Origin: Methanomassiliicoccales archaeon
GTDB taxonomy: Archaea; Thermoplasmatota; Thermoplasmata; Methanomassiliicoccales; UBA472
NCBI GenBank assembly: GCA_013415865.1
Contig: CP058896.1
Location: 203,957-267,956, forward strand
Direction: 5' to 3'
Length of the DNA: 64,000 nucleotides
Shown here: positions 15,617-23,535 of the stretch, piece by piece
How the letters are laid out: each line of letters starts with the position of its first letter
How positions within the stretch are numbered: the stretch's first letter is position 1
Notes under the pieces: generated by a model
Told to the model about the DNA's origin: nothing
Seen by the model: the letters and a program-made list of their open reading frames with translations, nothing else
Database searches by the model: none
Program-made: the position numbers and the translations under genes

Positions 15617-17002
15617 TCAGATAGCAAGAGCGGCGACGAACAACATCAACAGGAAGATCGCCGTCAATATTTCAGCTCTCCTCATACGGGGGCTGCTGTG
15701 ATCATCCCTCATATTCCATGTCAAGATGATCAATATGCCTGCCCCGCTCATTCCCAGCCCGAATATCCCTACGGTGCTTTCCAAAATTTTTCCAAGACCA
15801 GCAACGTCAATATCTGCTGCTGCGACAGAGATGACGATCCCCTCTAACGAGATCAAGGATGCCGTTATCAACATAAGAGTAATGGTAAAACTTCGCACGA
15901 GCGGGGTGGCAAACAATTTCATCTTTCTGGTCAAAAAAATCCCGAGGCAGATCATTGAGAGGATGACTATCTGGGCTCCGAACAACAGGACGATCGCGTG
16001 GGGGAGGGTCAAAAGTCCTGTGACCTTTGTTTCACCCGCCAATGCGAACACCTCTATGCCTATGCCCGCCAAAAGGATCGCCGAAAGAATGCCAACGGAT
16101 TCAATAATGAACCGCCTTCCAGGGGTCCTGTTCCTGGTCCACCAACCTGCCAAGGACAAGGCGGAGAGCATGAATATGACCGCAAAGAAGGCGCCCATGT
16201 ACATCTTCCCCGCCGCGAACTCATTCCCCAGCTCGAAGTAATCCGCGAGAGCGCTTAGATATGTAGAGCCCAGCATGAAGACCGCGACTATCGCTAAAAA
16301 GAGCACTTCAAAGACGGTTCTGGTCCTCCCCTTAAAATATTTCGTACCGTCCAGGAGGAACGCAAAGATCAATATGAATGAAAGGATGAAAACCAATACG
16401 CCGGCCAAGGTCATTTTTCCCTCGCCGACATTCATTATCAATGCTGTCCTTAATGGAGATGCAACACCTATAAGAATGGCCCCCACTGAGGATAGTCCTA
16501 TCGAGGATGCGATCCCTACGACCCATGAGATTGGATTCGTTACTTCTTTCCTACGATTCACCCACAGGCTCGATGAAAGGGCTCCGATACAGAAAAGCTG
16601 AGCTGACAATAATGCTGATGCGACCATTCCATAGGTCTCTCCCTCCTCGAAGGTTACCTTTGTTGCATTAACCGTTAAAAAAAGACCTTCGAACATCACA
16701 CAGAGGCTGGATACCAAGAAGAGGAGATGTAGGACCTTTGATACCTTTGGCCTCGAGGAGATATTTTTGAGATCGATCGCGAACCAACCTGAAAAAATGA
16801 TTATCCCTAAAATGATAAGTTGGGCCCCGGCCATCAGGACCGTGCTCTCTCTTAACCCCCCGAAACCTTCGACCATTGCGGGTGATGCGTTTATCGCAAG
16901 GGCTCCGCCCTCAATAATTATCGCAAGACCGAGCAAAGGCCCGAGCAACCGTCTGATATCAACCTTCAATCGTCGCTTCCCCCGTATCGCCAGTGTGACC
17001 AC
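15617..17002 (-). CDS. Polytopic membrane protein of unknown function
   Basis: 461 aa with a short positively charged N-terminus (RGKRRLKVDIRR) and about twelve hydrophobic segments, e.g. LLGLAIIIEGGALAI, LIILGIIIFSGWFAI, VLFLAIVAVFMLGS, ILTAIFLLMLFVAALAI at the end. Hydrophobic pairs recur with the pattern LLxxAxIxEGxxL...INA/VNA (near residues 20-40, 100-120 and again later), suggesting an internal repeat of a two- to four-helix unit. No transporter motif is recognised. It lies between mtbA and a DUF308-type membrane protein, both on the same strand. Confidence 0.65.
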   Translation of the reverse strand: MVTLAIRGKRRLKVDIRRLLGPLLGLAIIIEGGALAINASPAMVEGFGGLRESTVLMAGAQLIILGIIIFSGWFAIDLKNISSRPKVSKVLHLLFLVSSLCVMFEGLFLTVNATKVTFEEGETYGMVASALLSAQLFCIGALSSSLWVNRRKEVTNPISWVVGIASSIGLSSVGAILIGVASPLRTALIMNVGEGKMTLAGVLVFILSFILIFAFLLDGTKYFKGRTRTVFEVLFLAIVAVFMLGSTYLSALADYFELGNEFAAGKMYMGAFFAVIFMLSALSLAGWWTRNRTPGRRFIIESVGILSAILLAGIGIEVFALAGETKVTGLLTLPHAIVLLFGAQIVILSMICLGIFLTRKMKLFATPLVRSFTITLMLITASLISLEGIVISVAAADIDVAGLGKILESTVGIFGLGMSGAGILIILTWNMRDDHSSPRMRRAEILTAIFLLMLFVAALAI

Positions 17003-17154
17003 TCGATAAACATTCCCTAAATCGCATCTTTATTGATTAATCTTTCATTACCGATTATCGGATCGGGATGGTTCGGCCATTGAGACCATTGAAGGATGTC
17101 ATATCAGTACTGAATGCTGAAAGGAACTGGAAAAGAACAATAAGACCCAGATAT

Positions 17155-17189
17155 AAAAAAAGAATAAAGGGTTAGTTTTGCTAGCTATT
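17155..17189 (-). terminator. T-rich 3' end after the DUF308-type gene
   Basis: On the minus strand the stop at 17190 is followed by AGCTAGC (a short palindrome) and, about 30 nt on, a run of seven T (17155-17161). T-runs of this kind end archaeal transcripts. Confidence 0.35.
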
Positions 17190-17762
17190 TTAAGGTCCTC
17201 TCGAACCTGAGATCGCGGCCGCCCAGATCCCTATTCCAAATATCACAGAGTAACCTCCGGCAGCCCACAGGATCTCTAAAAGCCCCTCAGGTGGGATGAC
17301 CAACGCCCATACCCCAACGATGAATGAGAAGAAGCCCGTTATAAGCAACAACAGGAAGGATATCTTCCCGACCATTTGCTTAAGCCCAGTAGGCATCATA
17401 AAAGCCTCGACCACCCTCATCAGGCCCGCGATCAGGGCGAAGATGCCGAAGTACATCAGCATTTGTTCCGAATCCAGATCAAGGAACAATACCAACAGTC
17501 CTAGGATGAAATATATCACACCCTCTATGAGAGGCAATAGCTTCATCTTTGCCAGCATCGATCCTTTGAAGAATCCTACAATGAAAACAATGCCTGAAAA
17601 CAATAGGAACCCTGCGAACCATAGAGTAAGGTTCGTCAAGTTCATGTCCGATCTCACATACGCTATGAATCCGAATATCACAAGGAAGACTCCGAACCAA
17701 AGGTAATGCCACCAATCTTTGACGATATCCCCCGTGTATCCCACATTTTCGTGCTCTGACAT
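17190..17762 (-). CDS. DUF308/HdeD-like membrane protein
   Basis: 190 aa with six predicted helices: HYLWFGVFLVIFGFIAYV, LTLWFAGFLLFSGIVFIVGF, GVIYFILGLLVLFL, LMYFGIFALIAGLMRVVEAF, ISFLLLLITGFFSFIVGVWAL and AAGGYSVIFGIGIWAAAI. This pattern of paired helices matches the short HdeD/DUF308 family of uncertain function. It begins MSEHENVGYTGDIVKDWW and has a good ribosome site (AAGGAGGGG) before the ATG. Its T-rich end separates it from the upstream corrinoid gene, which has its own promoter. Confidence 0.65.
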   Translation of the reverse strand: MSEHENVGYTGDIVKDWWHYLWFGVFLVIFGFIAYVRSDMNLTNLTLWFAGFLLFSGIVFIVGFFKGSMLAKMKLLPLIEGVIYFILGLLVLFLDLDSEQMLMYFGIFALIAGLMRVVEAFMMPTGLKQMVGKISFLLLLITGFFSFIVGVWALVIPPEGLLEILWAAGGYSVIFGIGIWAAAISGSRGP

Positions 17763-17870
17763 CTCTTCTACCCCTCCTTAAGGGATGCTAAAAGATTGAA
17801 TTTTGTTGAATAAATAGATATCGGAAAAATAAATGATTCCTGATTAAAAGAATGGGCCAATAGTGTTATT

Positions 17871-17890
17871 TATAAATAAAAAATAAAAAT
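17871..17890 (-). terminator. T-rich terminator after the corrinoid protein gene
   Basis: Read on the minus strand, the 20-40 nt after the TAA stop are CATTTTTATTTTTTATTTATAA, a multi-T tract typical of archaeal termination for a highly expressed gene. Confidence 0.5.
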
Positions 17891-17909
17891 GAAAGAGGTG
17901 AAAGGTGTT

Positions 17910-18542
17910 TTACTTCAGAAGGCTCGCTGCGACCTTGACCGCCTCGTTGGCGTCGTAGCCGTAGCCGTCCGCACCGATCTGCGCGGCGAAGTCCTTGGAG
18001 ACCGCTCCACCGCCGACCATTGTCTTGATGGCGCCCTTCTTCCCCATCTCCTTCAACATGCGCTCGATCTCCTTCATGCCAGCAAGGGTCGGGGTCATCA
18101 ATGTTGAGGTGGCGATGATGTTCGCGTTCTCTGCGACCGCCTTGTCAACGATTGTCTTAATCGGGATGTCACGGCCAAGGTCGAAGATCGTCAAACCGGC
18201 GCCGGTCAACATTGCCTTGACAATGTTCTTACCGATGTCGTGAACGTCTCCCTCAACGACAGAGATAACGACCTTGCCCTGGGCGCCTGCGGAAGTCTTG
18301 TCAAGCTTCGGCAATGCCACATCCAAGGACTGATAGAGGGTCTGAGCGGACAGGAGAACCTGGGGCAGGAAATACTGCTTCTGCTCGTACTTCTGGCCGA
18401 CGATCTCCATGGCCTTGCTCAATCCATCGAAGATGATGGTCTTCGCGGAAACGCCCTCTGCCATGAGCGCCTCGGTCAATCCCTTGGCTTCCTTAACCTT
18501 TCCCTTTACAACGACTTCAATCAACTGGTCGAGTGTTGCCAT
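17910..18542 (-). CDS. Methylamine-type corrinoid protein (MtbC/MttC/MtmC family)
   Basis: 210 aa. N-terminal helical cap domain (MATLDQLIEVVVKGKVKEAK to about residue 85), then the cobalamin-binding Rossmann domain with EGDVHDIGKN (the DxHxxG motif whose His ligates cobalt, about residues 115-124), GLTIFDLGRDIP, STLMTPTL and the terminal MVGGGAVS and GADGYGYDANEAVKVA. It carries the methyl group from a methylamine methyltransferase to MtbA. No mtmB, mtbB or mttB gene lies in the window, so the substrate is undecided; similarity favours the dimethylamine/trimethylamine type. It has its own TATA promoter and shares an upstream palindrome with mcr, consistent with high, coordinated expression. 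Confidence 0.92.
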   Translation of the reverse strand: MATLDQLIEVVVKGKVKEAKGLTEALMAEGVSAKTIIFDGLSKAMEIVGQKYEQKQYFLPQVLLSAQTLYQSLDVALPKLDKTSAGAQGKVVISVVEGDVHDIGKNIVKAMLTGAGLTIFDLGRDIPIKTIVDKAVAENANIIATSTLMTPTLAGMKEIERMLKEMGKKGAIKTMVGGGAVSKDFAAQIGADGYGYDANEAVKVAASLLK

Positions 18543-18600
18543 TTACTGCTTCCTCCTAGTTCGATCATCAAAGAATTTTGCTCGCAAATTACAATGGACG

Positions 18601-18608
18601 ATTATAAA
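18601..18608 (-). promoter_or_regulatory. TATA box of the corrinoid protein promoter
   Basis: Minus-strand TTTATAAT, 59 nt before the ATG at 18542, implies a start of transcription near 18575 and a leader of about 33 nt that contains AGGAGGAAGC, a strong ribosome site. Confidence 0.6.
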
Positions 18609-18616
18609 CCCTTGTG

Positions 18617-18635
18617 TGGATGGATATATCATCCA
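18617..18635. promoter_or_regulatory. 19-bp palindrome upstream of the corrinoid-gene TATA box (candidate operator)
   Basis: TGGATGGATATATCATCCA, with 6-bp arms TGGATG/CATCCA, matches the mcr-upstream element at 490-508 in 17 of 19 positions. The distance to the TATA box (8 nt) is identical in both promoters. Confidence 0.6.
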
Positions 18636-18670
18636 TATATTCATACCGCACTATCGTTAATATCAAGGCC

Positions 18671-19768
18671 TCATACTAGATTTTCAATTATATTTGTTCT
18701 TTTTCCACAGCCGGGGCAAGCGCCGTTCCTAATCAGGACCTTTATGTTCGAGTAAGATGGGCAGAACCTGCTGACCTTCTCGCCCATGAACACCAGGGGT
18801 TCAGATCCTGCCGCCTTTCTCTCTATCCACGTCTTCCCACAATCCGGGCAGATGGTGTCCCTTCCAAAATCATCCCCGGGCCCGCCCATGTAAACGAATT
18901 TTAGACCGCATGCCAGCAGCTCACGGCGGGCGACCCCCAGGTCCTCGGTTGAACTTACTGGAACATTCAACATTCTCCTTCCCGGCTGGAAGCGGAACAG
19001 GTGCACGGGGGTCTCCTTGTCCAATTTTCTCATCACCCATATTCCGAACCTTTCTATCTGTTCTTGGGTGTCTGTCATCCCAGGGATCATAAGATAGGAC
19101 AGTTCTATGTGCTTTGACCTTTCAAATGCCATTTCGCATGTCTCGAGGACGGGCTTCAGCGAACCTGAACAAAGGTCCCTGTAGACCTCGTTCGAGAAAC
19201 CTTTGATATCCACTTTAACGGCATCAACGGCGTTGATGAGATCTTGCCTTGCTTGACCTTGGATATATCCATTTGTGTTAAGGATGATGGACAGACCTTT
19301 CTTCTTAGCATACAAAGAAACACATATTATGTATTCAGACCATATAGTTGGCTCATTGAAAGTGAAGGCAATTCCTATGGCCCCTTTATCTACGGCCTCA
19401 GATACCAGCTCTTCGGGCGATATGAACCTGTATGGTACATCTGAATCAGGTCTGGATATGAATTGGTTCTGACAGAATTTACAATCTAGGTTGCACCCGT
19501 AGCTTCCTACGCTAAGCAACCGGGCCCCTGGTATATAGTGGAAGATCGGTTTCCTTTCGATCGAGTCGATGGTGCTGACCGTGACCCTTCCATAGTTCTC
19601 TGAGAAAAGCGTGCCCCCCGAGTTCGAGCGGACCTTGCAGAAGCCTTTTTCACCTTCCCCTATCAAGCACATCCGTGGACATAGCTCACATTGGACCTTT
19701 CCTTCGTTTTCGAACCACCAACGGCCTCGATGGAGGTCGACGGCCTTCTCAATAATCGTCCTCTTCAT
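18671..19768 (-). CDS. amrS: AmmeMemoRadiSam-type radical SAM enzyme
   Basis: 365 aa. The radical SAM cluster motif is GCNLDCKFCQNQF (CxxxCxxC, about residues 93-105). Before it is a Cys-rich segment CELCPRMCLIGEGEKGFCK typical of AmrS, and at the C-terminus extra cysteine pairs (CPDCGKTW, CPGCGKR) form a zinc-ribbon-like end. AmrS belongs to a widespread three-protein system (with AMMECR1 and Memo homologues) of unresolved role in nucleotide or protein modification; neither partner is visible here. A 33-residue zinc ribbon gene overlaps its start by 20 nt on the same strand. Confidence 0.88.
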   Translation of the reverse strand: MKRTIIEKAVDLHRGRWWFENEGKVQCELCPRMCLIGEGEKGFCKVRSNSGGTLFSENYGRVTVSTIDSIERKPIFHYIPGARLLSVGSYGCNLDCKFCQNQFISRPDSDVPYRFISPEELVSEAVDKGAIGIAFTFNEPTIWSEYIICVSLYAKKKGLSIILNTNGYIQGQARQDLINAVDAVKVDIKGFSNEVYRDLCSGSLKPVLETCEMAFERSKHIELSYLMIPGMTDTQEQIERFGIWVMRKLDKETPVHLFRFQPGRRMLNVPVSSTEDLGVARRELLACGLKFVYMGGPGDDFGRDTICPDCGKTWIERKAAGSEPLVFMGEKVSRFCPSYSNIKVLIRNGACPGCGKRTNIIENLV

Positions 19769-19850
19769 CTTGGGAAGCCCCGCACACAGGACATTTCACT
19801 TGATCTTTCTTCAGCACACTTCCACACACGATGCATTCCGACGTCCCCAC
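19749..19850 (-). CDS. Tiny zinc-ribbon protein (33 aa)
   Basis: GTG at 19850 opens a 33-residue frame with CIVCGSVL and CPVCGASQDEEDDY, two CxxC knuckles that would bind one zinc, followed by an acidic tail. GGAGG lies a few nt before the GTG. A longer in-frame version exists but its extra residues are not zinc-ribbon-like. The gene overlaps the start of amrS by 20 nt, so translation is likely coupled. Such small zinc ribbons often assist RNA or protein contacts; no specific function can be assigned. Confidence 0.6.
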   Translation of the reverse strand: MGTSECIVCGSVLKKDQVKCPVCGASQDEEDDY

Positions 19851-19979
19851 CCGCCTCCTACCGCATATGTAAAGGTATTGCTGATTAAAAAAATACGCAT
19901 AGAAGCAAGATCGCTCTGTGGGATGAGAATTAACAGAATTCAGCATTGGCAATAGAAGGAGGCACCGCTAAAGGTAACG

Positions 19980-19989
19980 GATATATAAG
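19980..19989 (+). promoter_or_regulatory. TATA box of the ech operon
   Basis: GATATATAAGG lies 16-25 nt before the echA ATG at 20005, so transcription should start at or very near the start codon, giving a leaderless or nearly leaderless mRNA. Confidence 0.6.
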
Positions 19990-20004
19990 GCTGTAGCTCA
20001 GATA

Positions 20005-21897
20005 ATGTATGGAGCAGATATGGACGCCGGGGGGGCCGTTCTTGTAGCATTGGTCGTGATCCCATCCATCGCAGCCATATTGGTCGCAATTGGCGACAGG
20101 GAATGGCACGTCAAAGTGGTCGTTCTGATATCCTCATCCGTTAGCATCATCCTCGCTCTGACCGCCTTGTTGTTAATGGTATCTGATGGAACAACCTTCT
20201 TGATGGTCGAGAGGTCCGAACTGGGAGAGCCTGATCTGGCCATCGTTGTAATGGATATATTGACAACCTTTGTCCTAATATATGTGGGATATTCCAGGAG
20301 GAACATCTCGATCCTCCTCCTGGCATCGATGATCTTGATCACTTCAATTTTCATTGAACTTCTGGTCAAACAAAGAGGCGACGACCCTGTGCTGATGGCC
20401 GATCATCTCGCCGTGATAATGCTGTTGATAACGAACACTGTCGGTGCTGTCATCTGCATCTATGCATTGGGCTACATGTCTGGCGACCGACGGCAGAACA
20501 GGTTCTTCGCCTTTATGCTGCTCTTCATCTCGGCCATGAACGGCGCGGTCGTGAGCAACGACCTGGTTTGGTTGTTCATGTTCTGGGAGGTCACGACGCT
20601 TTGTTCGTACATGCTGATATCGCATGATGCCACTGCAAAGGCCTACGTTTCTGCAGAGAGGGCGCTGGTCTATACTTTGATCGGCGGGTTGGCCTTATCA
20701 TCCTCATTCATTCTTATCGCCGAGGATTTCCCGACCTTGGAGATCTCGGTCATGGAACCTTCGATGATGACCGACATCGTCGTAGTTTCCATACCCATGA
20801 TCGTTATCGCTGCATTGGCAAAGTCCGCTCAGCTACCATTCCAATCTTGGCTGGTAGGGGCTATGGTCGCTCCGACCCCCGTCTCTGCATTGCTCCATTC
20901 GGCCACCATGGTCAATCTCGGGGCCTATCTGGTCTTAAGGTTTTGGCATTTTTGGCACTTCTATGATTATTTGGGCTGGGGCCTTGTGGCGATAGGTTCC
21001 ATTACATTCCTCTCTACATCCATATTCGCCCTGAGACAGAGCAATTCAAAAAGGGTCTTGGCCTATAGCACGATAGGCAATCTGGGCCTTGTCTTCGTTT
21101 GCGCAGGCATTGCGACCGAGATCTCAGTGGCCGCGGGCGTGCTCTTGCTCTTTTTCCACTCGATCGCGAAGGCCTTGCTGTTCCTTGCAGTTGGGATGGT
21201 CAAGCACACGACAGGGAGCGAAGATATCGAGGACATGCAAGAGCTGAGGCAGAGAATGCCTCTGGCGGCATTCTCGATCTATGCCGGTGTATTTTTAATG
21301 GTCTTTCCTCCGTTCGGGCTTTTCGTGGCCAAATGGATGTTGTCCGAGGCCGCGGTCGCCATGCCGGCGGTCGCTCTGGTCCTGGCGGTGGGACTGGGGG
21401 CAACAACGGCATATTATGGGAAATGGTTGGGGAGGATGTACATGTCCCCGAGCGGGTCCACCAGGACCCCTTTGAAAGGTAAGAGCGTGGGGCGTTATTA
21501 CTCCTATCCGATATTGACACTGATCGCAATGGGGGTCTCGCTGAGCTCGATTATATCATTGGTCATAGGTGGATTGGTGGACCCCTATGTTACCTCTGGG
21601 GCCGAGGTCGATATCTGGGGGGTTCTGAGGACCGATACTGGCGCGGTGCCTCTGTTCGCCTTGTTCATCGTGATGGGCGTGTGCTTTGTTCTCTTCTCGC
21701 TGTACCTGGCCCCTGGCAAGGATGAGATGGATGTGGAATATACTTGCGGGGAGCCGTTCCAGGCCGTGGTGGGCGGCGCATATCTATACGATGAGAGGGC
21801 GGAAAGATGGGGCATCGTGATCTCCGAATCCACTGCCTTGGCGCTCATTGTGCTGTTGTTGATATCGCCGTATCTGGACATCGAGGTGGTCCTATGA
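20005..21897 (+). CDS. echA: Energy-converting hydrogenase subunit EchA (NuoL/antiporter-like)
   Basis: 630 aa integral membrane protein with about 16 helices. Family signatures: MFWEVTTLCSYMLISHD with the key Glu and neighbouring residues (about residues 194-210), AKSAQLPFQSWLVGAMVAPTPVSALLHSATMVNLGAYL (K and H residues of the proton/ion path, about 270-310), and FLFHSIAKALLFL-type segment. It is the large antiporter-like subunit that carries ion translocation in group 4 [NiFe] hydrogenases. First gene of echABCDEF; the next start overlaps its stop (ATGA). A TATA box directly upstream implies a leaderless transcript. Confidence 0.9.
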   Translation: MYGADMDAGGAVLVALVVIPSIAAILVAIGDREWHVKVVVLISSSVSIILALTALLLMVSDGTTFLMVERSELGEPDLAIVVMDILTTFVLIYVGYSRRNISILLLASMILITSIFIELLVKQRGDDPVLMADHLAVIMLLITNTVGAVICIYALGYMSGDRRQNRFFAFMLLFISAMNGAVVSNDLVWLFMFWEVTTLCSYMLISHDATAKAYVSAERALVYTLIGGLALSSSFILIAEDFPTLEISVMEPSMMTDIVVVSIPMIVIAALAKSAQLPFQSWLVGAMVAPTPVSALLHSATMVNLGAYLVLRFWHFWHFYDYLGWGLVAIGSITFLSTSIFALRQSNSKRVLAYSTIGNLGLVFVCAGIATEISVAAGVLLLFFHSIAKALLFLAVGMVKHTTGSEDIEDMQELRQRMPLAAFSIYAGVFLMVFPPFGLFVAKWMLSEAAVAMPAVALVLAVGLGATTAYYGKWLGRMYMSPSGSTRTPLKGKSVGRYYSYPILTLIAMGVSLSSIISLVIGGLVDPYVTSGAEVDIWGVLRTDTGAVPLFALFIVMGVCFVLFSLYLAPGKDEMDVEYTCGEPFQAVVGGAYLYDERAERWGIVISESTALALIVLLLISPYLDIEVVL

Positions 21898-22754
21898 CCG
21901 ACATCATGACGGCCCTGGCGCTTACGGTCCTCGGCCCTTTATCGGTAGGTCTCCTCTTGGGGGTGGACAGAAAGCTGACGGCGAGGATGCAGAACCGTGT
22001 AGGGCCGCCGATCCTCCAGCCGTTTTATGACCTCATAAAGCTCTTTGGCAAGGAAAGAAGGGCCGATAACCAGGCCCAGATTTCCTATGCGGCGGCATGC
22101 TTGTTGCTCCAGATGGTGGCCTTCATCATCTTCGCCACCGGCGGTGACCTTCTGGTGGCCTTTTTCGTGAGCGGTGCCGGAAATCTTGCATTGGCCTTGG
22201 GGGCCTTCAGCTCCAGGTCTGCTTTCGGTCAGATCGGGGGGCAGAGAGAGCTGCTGCAGGTGCTGGCCTATGAACCGGTGCTGTTCCTCGTGATATTCAT
22301 GTTAGGGTGGTGGAACGGTTCATTCCTTTCTGACAGCTACTCAGACAACCTCTTAGGTGTCATGATTCTTGTTCTGGTCGCAATGATGCCGGTCGTCCTC
22401 ATTGTCATGCAGAAGTCACCTTTCGATATCGCCACAGCACACCAGGAGATCGTGTCCGGCGTTTATGTGGAATACAGCGGTACCTATCTGGGCATTCTTG
22501 AGCTCGCACATTGGTTCGAGCTGGCGTTCATCTTCGCTGTGATGACCTTGTTCTACAACGATGATGATGTGGTCCTCTCTATCGCAATAAAGGTCGCCAT
22601 TGTTCTTGCCTTTGTGTTCTTTGCAATTTTGATAGACAACTCCTCAGCAAGGCTCACCAGGTGGGATATGATCAAGCTTACATTGCTCATCGGGATCGGT
22701 CTTGTCTCTGTCAACATGGCCGCTATTTGGTTGCACACCGAGGGGGTCTTCTGA
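21894..22754 (+). CDS. echB: Energy-converting hydrogenase subunit EchB (NuoH-like)
   Basis: 286 aa with about eight helices. Signatures of the NuoH/HycD family: GVDRKLTARMQNRVGPPILQPFYDLIKLFGKE (first loop, about residues 24-55), QRELLQVLAYEPVLFL and SPFDIATAHQEIVSGVYVEYSG (about 170-195, with conserved acidic residues facing the connection between hydrogenase and membrane arm). The ATG at 21894 overlaps the echA stop; a longer in-frame opening inside echA is not homologous. The stop overlaps the echC start by one base. Confidence 0.92.
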   Translation: MTDIMTALALTVLGPLSVGLLLGVDRKLTARMQNRVGPPILQPFYDLIKLFGKERRADNQAQISYAAACLLLQMVAFIIFATGGDLLVAFFVSGAGNLALALGAFSSRSAFGQIGGQRELLQVLAYEPVLFLVIFMLGWWNGSFLSDSYSDNLLGVMILVLVAMMPVVLIVMQKSPFDIATAHQEIVSGVYVEYSGTYLGILELAHWFELAFIFAVMTLFYNDDDVVLSIAIKVAIVLAFVFFAILIDNSSARLTRWDMIKLTLLIGIGLVSVNMAAIWLHTEGVF

Positions 22755-23188
22755 TGAGAAGGGATGCTGCGACAAGATCTCCTTGGATACTCCATTTTGA
22801 TACTGGGTCGTGCAACGGTTGCGACCTCGAGGTCTGGGCCCTTTTGACGCCCCGTTACGATGTCGAGAGGTTTGGAATGGTCAATAAGGCGAACCCGAAG
22901 CATGCGGACATATTGTTGATCACTGGCCCGGTGACCAGGAAGGCCGAGGAAAGGTTGGTCAACCTTTATAATCAGACGCCGGAGCCCAAGCTCGTCATCG
23001 CATGCGGCGACTGCGCTTCAAATGGTGTGCCATTCTTCGACTGTTACAACGTCTGCGGTGGAGTGGACAAGGTGATACCGGTCGACATGTACGTCCCAGG
23101 ATGCAGCTGCAGGCCTGAGGCGATCATGGACGCTGTGGTCAAAGGGATAGAGCTATGGAAAAGAAAGGCCCAGGAGGAGAGGTCATGA
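22754..23188 (+). CDS. echC: Energy-converting hydrogenase small subunit EchC (NuoB-like)
   Basis: 144 aa. Four cysteines for the proximal [4Fe-4S] cluster are present: SCNGCDLEVWA (two), CGDCASNGVPF and PGCSCRPEAIMDAV. It passes electrons between the ferredoxin subunit and the [NiFe] site of EchE. ATG 22754 shares a base with the echB stop. The end overlaps the echD start by 4 nt (ATGA). The length is normal for EchC. Confidence 0.93.
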   Translation: MRRDAATRSPWILHFDTGSCNGCDLEVWALLTPRYDVERFGMVNKANPKHADILLITGPVTRKAEERLVNLYNQTPEPKLVIACGDCASNGVPFFDCYNVCGGVDKVIPVDMYVPGCSCRPEAIMDAVVKGIELWKRKAQEERS

Positions 23189-23535
23189 GCGCCGCAGAGA
23201 TCGATGTCAGAAAAAAGCTTGAAAAGATGATGTTGAAGGCGCCCAGGCCTAGGCTGGTGGACATCATGGCCGCCGACAGAAGGGACGGCACCTATGACCT
23301 CATCTATGTCTTCCAACACGAGGGGTCCTTGGTCGACCTGAGATATGTGGTGACCGAGGACGAGGAGATCAGCTCGATATCGGACCTATATTCCGGGGCC
23401 CTGTGCATGGAAAGGGAGATAATCGACATGTTCGGCCTGAAGTTCAAAGGCGTTGAGGGAGGTTTCCTGCTGGACAAGAACAGCCCTAAGAATCCATTGA
23501 GGCTCCCCAGAAAAGAGGTGGAAAAGGATGCCTAG
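23185..23535 (+). CDS. echD: Energy-converting hydrogenase subunit EchD (NuoC-like)
   Basis: 116 aa, a short NuoC-type protein without a known cofactor: LVDIMAADRRDGTYDLIYVF, VVTEDEEISSISDLYSGALCMEREIIDMFGLKFKG and the terminal PLRLPRKEVEKDA match the family end. Start 23185 is chosen by ATGA overlap with echC. Its last codon is TAG at 23533-23535, inside the start of echE (overlap 8 nt). If this TAG were read through, 31 more codons would follow before TGA, within echE in another frame, which has no homology support, so TAG is taken as a stop. Confidence 0.88.
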   Translation: MSAAEIDVRKKLEKMMLKAPRPRLVDIMAADRRDGTYDLIYVFQHEGSLVDLRYVVTEDEEISSISDLYSGALCMEREIIDMFGLKFKGVEGGFLLDKNSPKNPLRLPRKEVEKDA

